Shown: one piece after another, positions 9,413 through 16,064 of the stretch
Layout of the letters: each line of letters starts with the position of its first letter
Numbering within the stretch: position 1 is the stretch's first letter
Assembly (NCBI GenBank): GCA_020073345.1
Contig: JAIQFI010000022.1
Span: forward strand, 1-64,000
DNA from: Terriglobia bacterium
GTDB lineage: Bacteria > Acidobacteriota > Terriglobia > Bryobacterales > Bryobacteraceae
Reading direction: 5' to 3'
Length of the DNA: 64,000 bases
Program-made: the position numbers and the translations under genes
Notes under the pieces: model-generated
The model's input: only the letters and a program-made list of their open reading frames with translations
The model's database searches: none
What the model was told of the DNA's origin: nothing

Positions 9413-9919
9413 ATGTCTCAGGTTACGATTCACAGAGTGGACGAACAAGGTCACAGGTCCTTGCCCATCTTGGGCGAAATCGCCAAACGCTTCAAAGATA
9501 TCGAGCGGCGGGCCTTTGAGTTGTTCGAGAAGCGCCGTTGCGAGGCTGGCCACGCCCTCGACGACTGGTTGAAGGCGGAGCACGAACTATTTGGGGGGCC
9601 GGTCGCCGAAATGTCCGAGCACGCAGACGGCTACGAGTTACAAGTGAGGCTTCCTGGCCTCGATGCCAAGCACATCCACGTGACGGTTGCGCCGCAAGAG
9701 ATTATTGTTCACAGCGCGCCCGAACGGGAAAAGCCAGTTCGCAACGCCACCGTCTTGTGGTCCGAATTCGAGGACCCGTCGTTGTGCCGCCGCTTCGAAT
9801 TGCCCGGCCCGATCGACACCGCAAGAGTCTCAACGAAACTGGACAAGGGCGTTCTGACATTGTTTATTCCAAAGGCTCAGCCGGCCAAGCCTCAGGAAAT
9901 CACCGTAGCAGCGGCCTGA
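9413..9919 (+). CDS. Small heat-shock protein Hsp20 with N-terminal DUF2934-like segment
   Basis: The 168-residue protein combines a DUF2934-like segment (about residues 28-62; RAFELFEKRRCEAGHALDDW, with the family's Glu/Trp pattern) with an alpha-crystallin domain (about 65-160; EMSEHADGYELQVRLPGLDA, then LDKGVLTLFIPK). The domain is known to form beta-sandwich dimers that hold unfolding proteins. DUF2934 normally occurs as a short separate protein in Acidobacteria and Proteobacteria, so its position directly before an alpha-crystallin domain is worth noting. It may shape oligomer assembly (inference). The start is well supported by TAGGAG 8 bases upstream. Confidence 0.9.
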   Translation: MSQVTIHRVDEQGHRSLPILGEIAKRFKDIERRAFELFEKRRCEAGHALDDWLKAEHELFGGPVAEMSEHADGYELQVRLPGLDAKHIHVTVAPQEIIVHSAPEREKPVRNATVLWSEFEDPSLCRRFELPGPIDTARVSTKLDKGVLTLFIPKAQPAKPQEITVAAA

Positions 9920-10366
9920 CCTCTGGCTTTGAGGGAGTTCTTTACGGCTGAAACGTTAGGGCGCTCGTCACCAGAATTGATTGGACGGAAGAACGCTCAC
10001 AAGACCAGCGAAACCAGCGTTCCTCCAATGCACGAGTTTTACGGACGTGCTACCGACGAGTAGCGGACGCCTCATGCGTTTTGCGCCAGTAGCCTAATCA
10101 GCTTAGACTGGCGCTCCATTAAATTCCGGTCTCCGTTTCGACTCCATCAATCAGTGTTGCAAAGCGTCTGCCGGTTACTGTCCCAGCCAGAATCCCGTCC
10201 CAGTTGCGGCTGACATTGGATCGGACTCTGATGTTTCATAACCGGCTGGAACTTGAGGTAGTCGCGACATTTATTCATGAGCTAATCCGAACGAGCCGTT
10301 GGTTGCATTTGGTTGCACTTAGACCCCCTTTTTGGAGCCTAAATTGTGCAATATTGCCAATCTGTG
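9920..10366. other. Non-coding stretch between hsp20 and the tRNA-like piece
   Basis: No convincing gene is seen. An imperfect hairpin (GCGCCAGT at 10083-10090 pairing with ACTGGCGC at 10107-10114, with further CTAA/TTAG pairing inside) could end hsp20 transcription, but no T-run follows. At 10299-10319 TTGGTTGCA occurs twice in tandem, and inverted relatives (TGTGCAAC, TTGTGCAA) occur at 10344-10370. Together these form a cluster of TGCAA/TTGCA half-sites beside the tRNA-like piece and the recombinase gene. Confidence 0.4.
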
Positions 10367-10373
10367 CAACAAC

Positions 10374-10440
10374 TTAGCTCTGGCAGGCTGCAGCCCTGAA
10401 AAGGCTGGCGTCGGCGGTTCGATTCCGTCCCTGGCCACCA
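10374..10440 (+). pseudogene. Truncated tRNA-Phe (GAA) gene: 3' portion only
   Basis: The 3' part of a tRNA is intact. It has a five-pair anticodon stem CAGCC/GGCTG around loop CTGAAAA (anticodon GAA), a variable loop GCGTC, a T arm GGCGG-TTCGATT-CCGTC, the 3' acceptor strand CCTGGCC, discriminator A and an encoded CCA ending at 10440. The required 5' acceptor strand GGCCAGG is absent (the sequence reads GCAACAA), and the D arm is recognisable only as TAGCTCTGGCAG. It therefore cannot fold as a complete tRNA. A tRNA 3' fragment next to a recombinase gene is typical of an attachment-site copy left by an integrated element. The intact tRNA is not in this window. Confidence 0.72.
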
Positions 10441-10634
10441 CGTTTTCAACAAGGTACAGACACTCCAAAAGCCAGTTTCATTCCGTTTCATTCCAAAACT
10501 TTTGGTCCGCCAGGATGCGCCAGCGGGATGAATCAAGCTTTGGGAGCAGTCTGTAGTTCGCCCTCATCACAGCTCGGGGGAGGCCGGGAGTCAGTTGCCA
10601 GTGCTCCCCTGGTTCGTTCTACCAGGAGCGAGTC

Positions 10635-11300
10635 GTGAAGAGAGTAGCAATCTACGTCCGCGTTTCCACTGCCTCCAAAACGAAGCAGGGTGACGCCGTC
10701 ACTTTCGTTCAGAACTTGGAAGTCCAAGAGCAACCACTCCGCGATCTGATCACGCAACGGGGTTGGTCACTCCATCAGGTCTACTCCGACCGGGCAAGCG
10801 GTGCCAGGGAAAGACGGCCCGGCCTTGACGCGCTTATGAAAGACGCTCGCCGAGGTCAGTTCGACGCTGTGGTGGTTTGGCGATTCGACCGCTTTGCCCG
10901 GAGTGTAAAGCAGCTAGTCTCCGCACTGGAGGAGTTTCGTGCCCTTGGTATCGACTTTGTCTCCCACCAGGAGGCAGTAGATACCAGCACACCCATGGGC
11001 AAGGCGATGTTCACCGTGATAGCGGCCATGGCGGAGCTGGAGCGGAGCATCATTCAGGAACGCGTGATTTCCGGGCTCGACCACGCCCAGCGGAACGGTA
11101 CACGGTCCGGGCGGCCCGTCGGAAGGCCCAGAGTTGTCATCGACGGGGACGCGGTAATCCGGCTCCGCCGTATTGAGCGACTTCCGTGGCCTGCAATCGC
11201 TCGTAGGCTGCATTCAAGCAGCGGCAGCGTTCGTCGGGCCTATGAGGCCGCCCTCGCACGCCACAACCCCTGCCAAAAACCATCAACGGAGGCCCTATGA
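10635..11300 (+). CDS. Serine recombinase (resolvase/invertase family)
   Basis: This 221-residue small serine recombinase begins with the catalytic motif YVRVS (Ser11, Arg9). The second active-site cluster WRFDRFARS (82-90) follows, and then the long E-helix region containing MGKAMFTVIAAMAELERS. A C-terminal helix-turn-helix (about 180-205; LPWPAIARRLHSSSGSVRRA) would bind the crossover site. Length and order match Hin/Tn3-type resolvases; the large C-terminal domain of phage serine integrases is missing. An insertion (SKTKQGDAVTFVQ) after the catalytic Ser is seen in several chromosomal resolvases. It starts 195 bases after the truncated tRNA, which suggests a mobile-element remnant. Confidence 0.93.
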   Translation: MKRVAIYVRVSTASKTKQGDAVTFVQNLEVQEQPLRDLITQRGWSLHQVYSDRASGARERRPGLDALMKDARRGQFDAVVVWRFDRFARSVKQLVSALEEFRALGIDFVSHQEAVDTSTPMGKAMFTVIAAMAELERSIIQERVISGLDHAQRNGTRSGRPVGRPRVVIDGDAVIRLRRIERLPWPAIARRLHSSSGSVRRAYEAALARHNPCQKPSTEAL

Positions 11301-11333
11301 ACGATCAAGAATCCAAAGGGCTCCCGGTGGCCG

Positions 11334-11846
11334 TTGAAGGCGTCCAAAAAACAGATGGTTTTGGCAGACCTCGCAGGAATGTTGGTAATCGCGCTGAGCC
11401 GAAGCTTCCCCCAAAGACGCATCGCAAATTGCTTAGCCGATGCGCGACCTTCGCCGACCAGTTGCGTCTGCCGCGAAGTCGGTGCGATATTTAGCGATCG
11501 CAGAACGATCACCAAACTTGCGAAAGTCTTTCAAGAAGACTGGCAGCTTGCCGAAAGAATCAGGGAAGAAGAGCGCCTGGACGAGAAGGCGCCGGCTGAA
11601 AAAGTCGCCAAGAAGCTGGCTAAGGCCGTCGCGAAGGACCTGCCGCCCGTGGCGCCCGTATTGGAAGAACTCATCAAGCAGATGGGAGTAGAGAAGGCGG
11701 ACGTGGATCTGGTTCCCGGCGAAGTGGAGGCCAGCGTAAAAGACGCCGTGAAAGCAGCCGTCAAAGAGGTTGTGCAGGAAGCCGTGGAGAACGCGACGGA
11801 GGAGAAGAGGGAGGTCGAGTCGGATGCCGAGTCAGACGCAGCGTAG
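11334..11846 (+). CDS. Hypothetical protein, lysine/glutamate-rich and helical
   Basis: I do not recognise a family. The C-terminal two thirds are strongly charged and Ala/Glu/Lys/Val-rich (KVAKKLAKAVAKDL; ASVKDAVKAAVKEVVQEAVE) and predicted to be amphipathic helix or coiled coil. The start is uncertain: TTG 11334 or ATG 11355 in this frame. A different frame starts with an ATG at 11297 that overlaps the recombinase stop as ATGA and encodes only 65 residues. The coupled start therefore leads into the short frame while the longer frame looks more protein-like. A frameshift joining the two cannot be excluded. Confidence 0.45.
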   Translation: MKASKKQMVLADLAGMLVIALSRSFPQRRIANCLADARPSPTSCVCREVGAIFSDRRTITKLAKVFQEDWQLAERIREEERLDEKAPAEKVAKKLAKAVAKDLPPVAPVLEELIKQMGVEKADVDLVPGEVEASVKDAVKAAVKEVVQEAVENATEEKREVESDAESDAA

Positions 11847-11951
11847 TGGATTGGTGAGAGGCGCCCGTGCAGCGTCGAGATGCGTCCGGTCCAAAGGTCA
11901 ACGCGCCACCTGAGATGAACTGACCACCAGGCAGAGCGTGTCTCTCGTGTC

Positions 11952-12623
11952 TCAATGTTGTTGCGCCCCCGGCCTGTTTGCGGAGGCGAATGGAGGATGC
12001 GGGAGGACGGGACGGCCGTAATAATCGAAGAACCGATGTTCTTGGTCGTGGTTCACCGGAGTGGTTGGATCGAAATCCGGCCAATTCGCAATCTCCTGGA
12101 GCGAAGAATTCACCCAGGCCGCCTTGCCCGGCCAGGAGATGGATCGAATGGATTCGGGCGCCACCAGGATTGACCGAAGTGGTAGCTCCTTCAATCCGAC
12201 AATGGCATGGTGTATGCCCCACAGGGTGTCTTCAATGATGAAATCCTCAAGGCTTCCCACTTCTCCGTCCGCGGCATGAATGCCATATCCAAGCATCTCC
12301 CGCATGCTTCTCAAATGGGACCCAGGGACCTTCGGCCCGGCTTCGCTTTGTAGCGAAATCGGAAGGTCTGACTCAAGCGGCGGACTCGTTCGAATCTGCT
12401 CACAGCTCAAGAGCACGGGAAGCCGCTTCGTTTCCCAGTCCGGCCGTCCCGCCGCGAAGGGAGCGATCAGAACGTCTCTCTTTTTCGGCGAGGTCGCCGT
12501 CTCAGCCACGAGATAGTGCACGATCCAGCTCTCATCGTCGAACAGAAAATCCTGAACTCTCCCCAGCTCACCGTCAGTGGCGGTGATGTGATAGTCGAGC
12601 ATGACGTAAAGACTTCGTAACAT
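11952..12623 (-). CDS. Protein with two PRC-barrel domains
   Basis: The 223 residues hold two copies of a PRC-barrel-like unit. Unit 1 is about residues 3-75 (MLDYHITATDGELGRVQDF, then VHYLVAET) and unit 2 about 108-175 (MLGYGIHAADGEVGSLEDF, then HHAIVGL). The repeated motif G-x-x-x-x-A-x-DGE-x-G is characteristic. PRC-barrel proteins adapt RNA processing or photosynthetic-centre assembly in other bacteria; tandem forms are common in Acidobacteria with no known role. There is no signal peptide, so it is cytoplasmic. The start is supported by TAGGAGAG upstream of the ATG. It is divergent from the lipoprotein gene at 12818. Confidence 0.85.
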   Translation of the reverse strand: MLRSLYVMLDYHITATDGELGRVQDFLFDDESWIVHYLVAETATSPKKRDVLIAPFAAGRPDWETKRLPVLLSCEQIRTSPPLESDLPISLQSEAGPKVPGSHLRSMREMLGYGIHAADGEVGSLEDFIIEDTLWGIHHAIVGLKELPLRSILVAPESIRSISWPGKAAWVNSSLQEIANWPDFDPTTPVNHDQEHRFFDYYGRPVLPHPPFASANRPGAQQH

Positions 12624-12817
12624 CTTAAAGCTCTCCTACTCTAAGGACGTTTCACAACACAAGGCGTTTTCGACGTTGACGATGTCGGCGGTCTGAAGTT
12701 TCTTCATACCCGGTAATTGCTTCCGATCCCAGTCTTATTTCTCTCTTGGGGAATCAATTACTTGCGATCTCGGCACGGCGTTTGCGTTAGATCATTTAGA
12801 ACATCGCGGAGGTCGAT
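12624..12817. promoter_or_regulatory. Shared upstream region of divergent PRC-barrel and lipoprotein genes
   Basis: Promoters for both divergent genes must lie in these 194 bases. The stretch is locally AT-richer (around 12700-12780). No operator could be assigned with confidence. Confidence 0.3.
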
Positions 12818-13468
12818 ATGACGAAGCACGTTTTAGCGGTTTACTGTGCCGTTCTGCTTGCCTTGGCTGGATGCACCAAGGTCCCTGCGGGATCCGCCGA
12901 AGCAGCGGGTAGTCCAACCGCGATTGGCTCGTCCAGCGCAACGCCCCCTCCCACGGTGACGATTCCGGAGGGAACGAGTTTCCGCGTGCGTTTACTGGAG
13001 ACGCTTGACACGCGCCGGAATCGGGCGGGCGATCGGTTCACGGCAACACTAGAGGAACCAATGGTGGACGGAGACCGGGTCGTGGTCCCCAAGGGCACGA
13101 ACTTCTCTGGGCATATCGTCACGTCGCAGTCTTCCGGTCGATTCAAGGGTCGTGCCGTCCTTGCGCTGAGGCTGGATGCTTTCACGCTAGATGGCCGTAC
13201 CTACGAAATCCACAGCAACAACTCTTCCCGCGTGAGCGGAGGACACAAGAAGCATCACTTCCTCTGGATTGGCGGCGGCTCGGGCGGGGGAGCCGCTATC
13301 GGAGCGATCGCCGGCGGTGGCACGGGAGCACTGATCGGCGCGGGCGCGGGTGCGGCCGCCGGCACCGTTGGATCGGCAATTACCGGCAAGCGCCAGGTGA
13401 GGCTGCCGGTCGAGACCGAGTTACGGTTCAGGCTAGAGTCGCCGGTGGAGCTAAGGGCTGAATCATGA
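12818..13468 (+). CDS. Glycine-zipper lipoprotein
   Basis: The 216-residue protein is an outer-envelope lipoprotein. Its signal peptide ends in the lipobox LAGC, with the lipidated Cys at 19. A low-complexity linker (about 25-45) is followed by a beta-rich domain (about 48-135; IPEGTSFRVRLLETLDTRRN, then VVVPKGTNFSGHI). A glycine-zipper region follows at about 150-185 (GGGSGGGAAIGAIAGGGTGA), and the C terminus is short (VETELRFRLESPVEL). Glycine zippers usually insert in or pack against the outer membrane. This domain order is common in Acidobacteria and has no assigned function. A GGAGG ribosome-binding site lies upstream of the ATG. Confidence 0.85.
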   Translation: MTKHVLAVYCAVLLALAGCTKVPAGSAEAAGSPTAIGSSSATPPPTVTIPEGTSFRVRLLETLDTRRNRAGDRFTATLEEPMVDGDRVVVPKGTNFSGHIVTSQSSGRFKGRAVLALRLDAFTLDGRTYEIHSNNSSRVSGGHKKHHFLWIGGGSGGGAAIGAIAGGGTGALIGAGAGAAAGTVGSAITGKRQVRLPVETELRFRLESPVELRAES

Positions 13469-14052
13469 ACGACGTTCGCGAGGAAGTCACCGGCCGTTGC
13501 CTACGGTTTCCGCCGTGAAACAGAGAGTGGAGAGTCGGTTTTGGCTCCTCCGCGAGGACTCGAACCGACAACCCTTCAGTTAAAAGCCAAGTCGGCCACT
13601 CACGGGTATGTATCAACGAAGAAGAGTGGACTCCTATCTAGACTCTCAATAACCGTTTCCCGGGCATTCCTGAAGGCTCTTTGAGTTGCCACTCTCGCCT
13701 TTAGGCTCTTCGGTTACTACCCTTGAGTCTGCCATAGCTAAAGGGGCCCTATGTTCGGCAGACGCCTTCTGCGCCACCTCGCCGACCACGTTTCCCTTCG
13801 CGGGCTTAGAAACCGGTTAATGTTCAGTTCGTCGGGTTCGATGCAACCAGAAAACGCAGTAATGAAATCGAGCGGTTACATGACAATCTCGATTAGGCCG
13901 AGATGCGTGCTGGCTAGCACCGATCAATTGCCAAATCCTGCGGAAGGTTTGTACTTCCTCGAACGCCGTCTGTTCGGGAAGAGCTTCCGGTGGACGACGC
14001 GCCAACCGCTGGCGCGATCTATCATGAATGAGAGTTGCAACCGGAGGTTTTG
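13469..14052. other. Non-coding, degenerate region with a tRNA-like remnant
   Basis: These 584 bases hold no convincing open reading frame on either strand. The only recognisable object is the decayed tRNA-like piece at 13542-13595. The segment looks like worn intergenic sequence at the edge of the recombinase-bearing patch. Confidence 0.4.
13542..13595 (-). pseudogene. Decayed tRNA-Lys (TTT)-like 3' remnant
   Basis: Read on the minus strand, the piece has a seven-base loop CTTTTAA (anticodon TTT) flanked by a weak stem CTTGG/CTGAA with wobbles and one mismatch. The sequence GGTTCGAGTCC of a T arm and an end GGAGGAGCCA follow. Only the two innermost T-stem pairs form, and no matching 5' acceptor strand (TCCTCCG expected) or D arm is found upstream. 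It is therefore not a working tRNA. It could be a second attachment-site relic, but chance decay of a duplicated tRNA is equally possible. Confidence 0.42.
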
Positions 14053-14511
14053 ATGAAGAGACTTTATACAACTGTGATGGCTATTTCCGCCGCGCTGTTG
14101 GTCGCGGGCGCGGTGCACGCTCAGGCGTCCCTCGATTCGGTGCGCGTTGAGGCGAAAGACACGATCGCTCTGGCGAAGTTTTACCAGGCGGTGTTCGGTA
14201 TGCAAGAGGTCAGTCGCGTCGTAAACCCAGGAGGCATTGAGGTCTTCGTGAACTTCGGCGCCACGGTCGAAGCCGCCAAGGCCAATAAGAACCCGCGGAT
14301 GATTCTCTTTCACCGCGATTCGGACGACGTGAAGGACCCCACAACCCACGTGATTTTCTCCGTGAAGGACATGGCGGCGACAGTCGCCGCCATCAGGGCC
14401 GCCGGCGGAACGATGACGCGCGATCCACGCCCGTTCGGAAATACCGGCACCATTCTCGGCTTCGCGATCGATCCGGCTGGTAACCGCATTGAGTTGATTC
14501 AGCGGCCATAA
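14053..14511 (+). CDS. Secreted VOC (glyoxalase-like) family protein
   Basis: The 152-residue protein has a signal peptide (to about residue 24, ending VHAQ) and a vicinal-oxygen-chelate fold (LDSVRVEAKDTIALAKFYQA at about 26-45, then GFAIDPAGNRIELIQ at the C terminus). The DPxGNxIEL ending is the classic VOC signature. The first metal-binding position, usually His or Gln at the start of strand 1, is here Arg or Glu, so metal-dependent catalysis is doubtful. ATG 14053 is chosen because CCGGAGG sits 7 bases upstream; the frame also has a TTG 18 bases earlier. A substrate cannot be inferred. Confidence 0.82.
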   Translation: MKRLYTTVMAISAALLVAGAVHAQASLDSVRVEAKDTIALAKFYQAVFGMQEVSRVVNPGGIEVFVNFGATVEAAKANKNPRMILFHRDSDDVKDPTTHVIFSVKDMAATVAAIRAAGGTMTRDPRPFGNTGTILGFAIDPAGNRIELIQRP

Positions 14512-14737
14512 GCCGAACGAGCGCAACGCAGGCCAATCGTCCGACTGGCTCTCCTGTTATAAACGACCAATGAGCAACCTGCGCGCGAGGAATTCTGATC
14601 GTGCAGTCGCCATCGCGGCGCGAATCGTGCTCACTCCTCCTGATTCCCATCAGAACGCGAAGGGTCCGAGAAGTCCCCTTCTGGGAAGATACCGGATCAG
14701 TAACTCGGAGGTAATCGATAGCCTCAGTATCGGAGAT

Positions 14738-15760
14738 TTAGCGCCAACCGAGAGCAGGGGCGACAGTGGCCAGAATTGCCTCTAGGACATGAGCATTGTA
14801 GGCAACACCTAATTGGTTGGGGACTGTTAGCAATAGCGTGTCTGCCGCCGCGATCGCCTCGTCTTTCCTAAGCTGTTCGATCAAAACATCTGGTTCCGCT
14901 GCGTAGCCACGGCCGAAACTCGCTCTTGTGGCGTTATCAAGAAACCCGATCTGGTCCTGTTCTTGACCTCCTCGTCCGAAATAGGCACGATCACGATCGT
15001 CGATCAAGGCAAAGATGCTGCGGCTGACGGATATGCGCGGGGTGCGGACGTGGCCAGCCTCCTTCCAAGCTGCGTGAAAGGCGCGAATCTGCGCGGCTTG
15101 TTGGATGTGGAACGGCTCACCGGTCTCGTCGAATTTGAGGGTTGAGGATTGCAAATTCATTCCGAGCTTGGCGGCCCAAGCGGCGGTCGCATCAGAAGCC
15201 GCCCCCCACCAGATACGGTTGCGCAGTCCTTCGGCGTGTGGCTCAAGACGCAACAGCCCTGGCGGATTAGGAAACATCGGATGTGGGTTCGGCTGAGCGA
15301 AGCCCTTGCCGCCCAGTAGCTCGAGAAATTCTTCGGCGTGTCGCCGGCCCATGCCTGCATCGTCCTCGCCTTCAACCGGGCGGTGGCCGAAATAGCGCCA
15401 CCCATCGATTACCTGCTCGGGAGAACCGCGGCTGATTCCCAACTGCAGGCGCCCGCCAGCGATGAGATCCGCAGCGCCAGCATTCTCCGCCATATAGTGA
15501 GGATTCTCATACCGCATGTCAATCACTGCGGTGCCAATTTCTATGTTTCGCGTCTTAGCGCCGATAGCGGCAAGGAGCGGGAACGGTGACGCTAGTTGCC
15601 GCGCAAAGTGATGGACGCGAAAGTACGCTCCGTCTATTCCCAGGCGCTCGGCCTCCACGGCGAGGTCAATGGACTGCAGAAGCGCGTCAGCCGCCGATTG
15701 CGTTCGTGACTGCGGAGTAGGTGTCCAGTGGCCGAATGAGAGAAAGCCAATTTTCTTCAT
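14738..15760 (-). CDS. LLM-class flavin-dependent oxidoreductase (luciferase-like)
   Basis: The 340 residues form a single bacterial-luciferase-like TIM barrel. Supporting segments are VEAERLGIDGAYFRVHHFA (about 34-52), SPFPLLAAIGAKT (57-69), IEIGTAVIDMRYENPHYMAE (72-91) and GGRLQLGISRGSP (about 102-114). These match flavin-binding positions of FMN/F420-using LLM oxidoreductases. Length is normal for the family. Members act on alkanes, sulfonates, pesticides or long-chain aldehydes, so the substrate remains open. The gene stands alone, convergent with the VOC gene and divergent from the glucosidase gene. Confidence 0.9.
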   Translation of the reverse strand: MKKIGFLSFGHWTPTPQSRTQSAADALLQSIDLAVEAERLGIDGAYFRVHHFARQLASPFPLLAAIGAKTRNIEIGTAVIDMRYENPHYMAENAGAADLIAGGRLQLGISRGSPEQVIDGWRYFGHRPVEGEDDAGMGRRHAEEFLELLGGKGFAQPNPHPMFPNPPGLLRLEPHAEGLRNRIWWGAASDATAAWAAKLGMNLQSSTLKFDETGEPFHIQQAAQIRAFHAAWKEAGHVRTPRISVSRSIFALIDDRDRAYFGRGGQEQDQIGFLDNATRASFGRGYAAEPDVLIEQLRKDEAIAAADTLLLTVPNQLGVAYNAHVLEAILATVAPALGWR

Positions 15761-16064
15761 GCAAGATAAGTCTACGGCACGCGGGACAGAAGTCGGCGGG
15801 AAGTTGCGCCTCAGGCTGATCGATAGATCCCGAGAATGCCTTGTGGGAAGTAGGTACCGTTAATACGTGTTAACGGGCACCTTCTGAATCCTCCCGGTTG
15901 CATGCGTCTTTCGTCACCGAACAGCCTGAAGCTTGAGCAACGGCTGATTAGCGGAATCGAGTTCCTCGGTCTCCCGGATGCGACGCTAACAGGCCATGCC
16001 CTCTCTGGCTGCGGGATTCGACGGAACTTTCATCTGGTTACTGCAAGTATGCTTAAGTGACCGA
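15761..16064. promoter_or_regulatory. Divergent promoter region with 20-bp palindrome
   Basis: This 304-base region separates the divergent LLM oxidoreductase and glucosidase genes. It contains a perfect palindrome: half-sites CCGTTAA (15857-15863) and TTAACGG (15870-15876) around spacer TACGTG. The size and symmetry suit a repressor or activator dimer. A second copy of the left 12 bases (CCGTTAATACGT) occurs at 19390-19401, downstream of rubrerythrin. Confidence 0.5.

Noticed and set aside
10340-10440. Functional tRNA-Phe gene
   Set aside because: No 5' acceptor strand complementary to CCTGGCC exists at the right distance and the D arm is disrupted.
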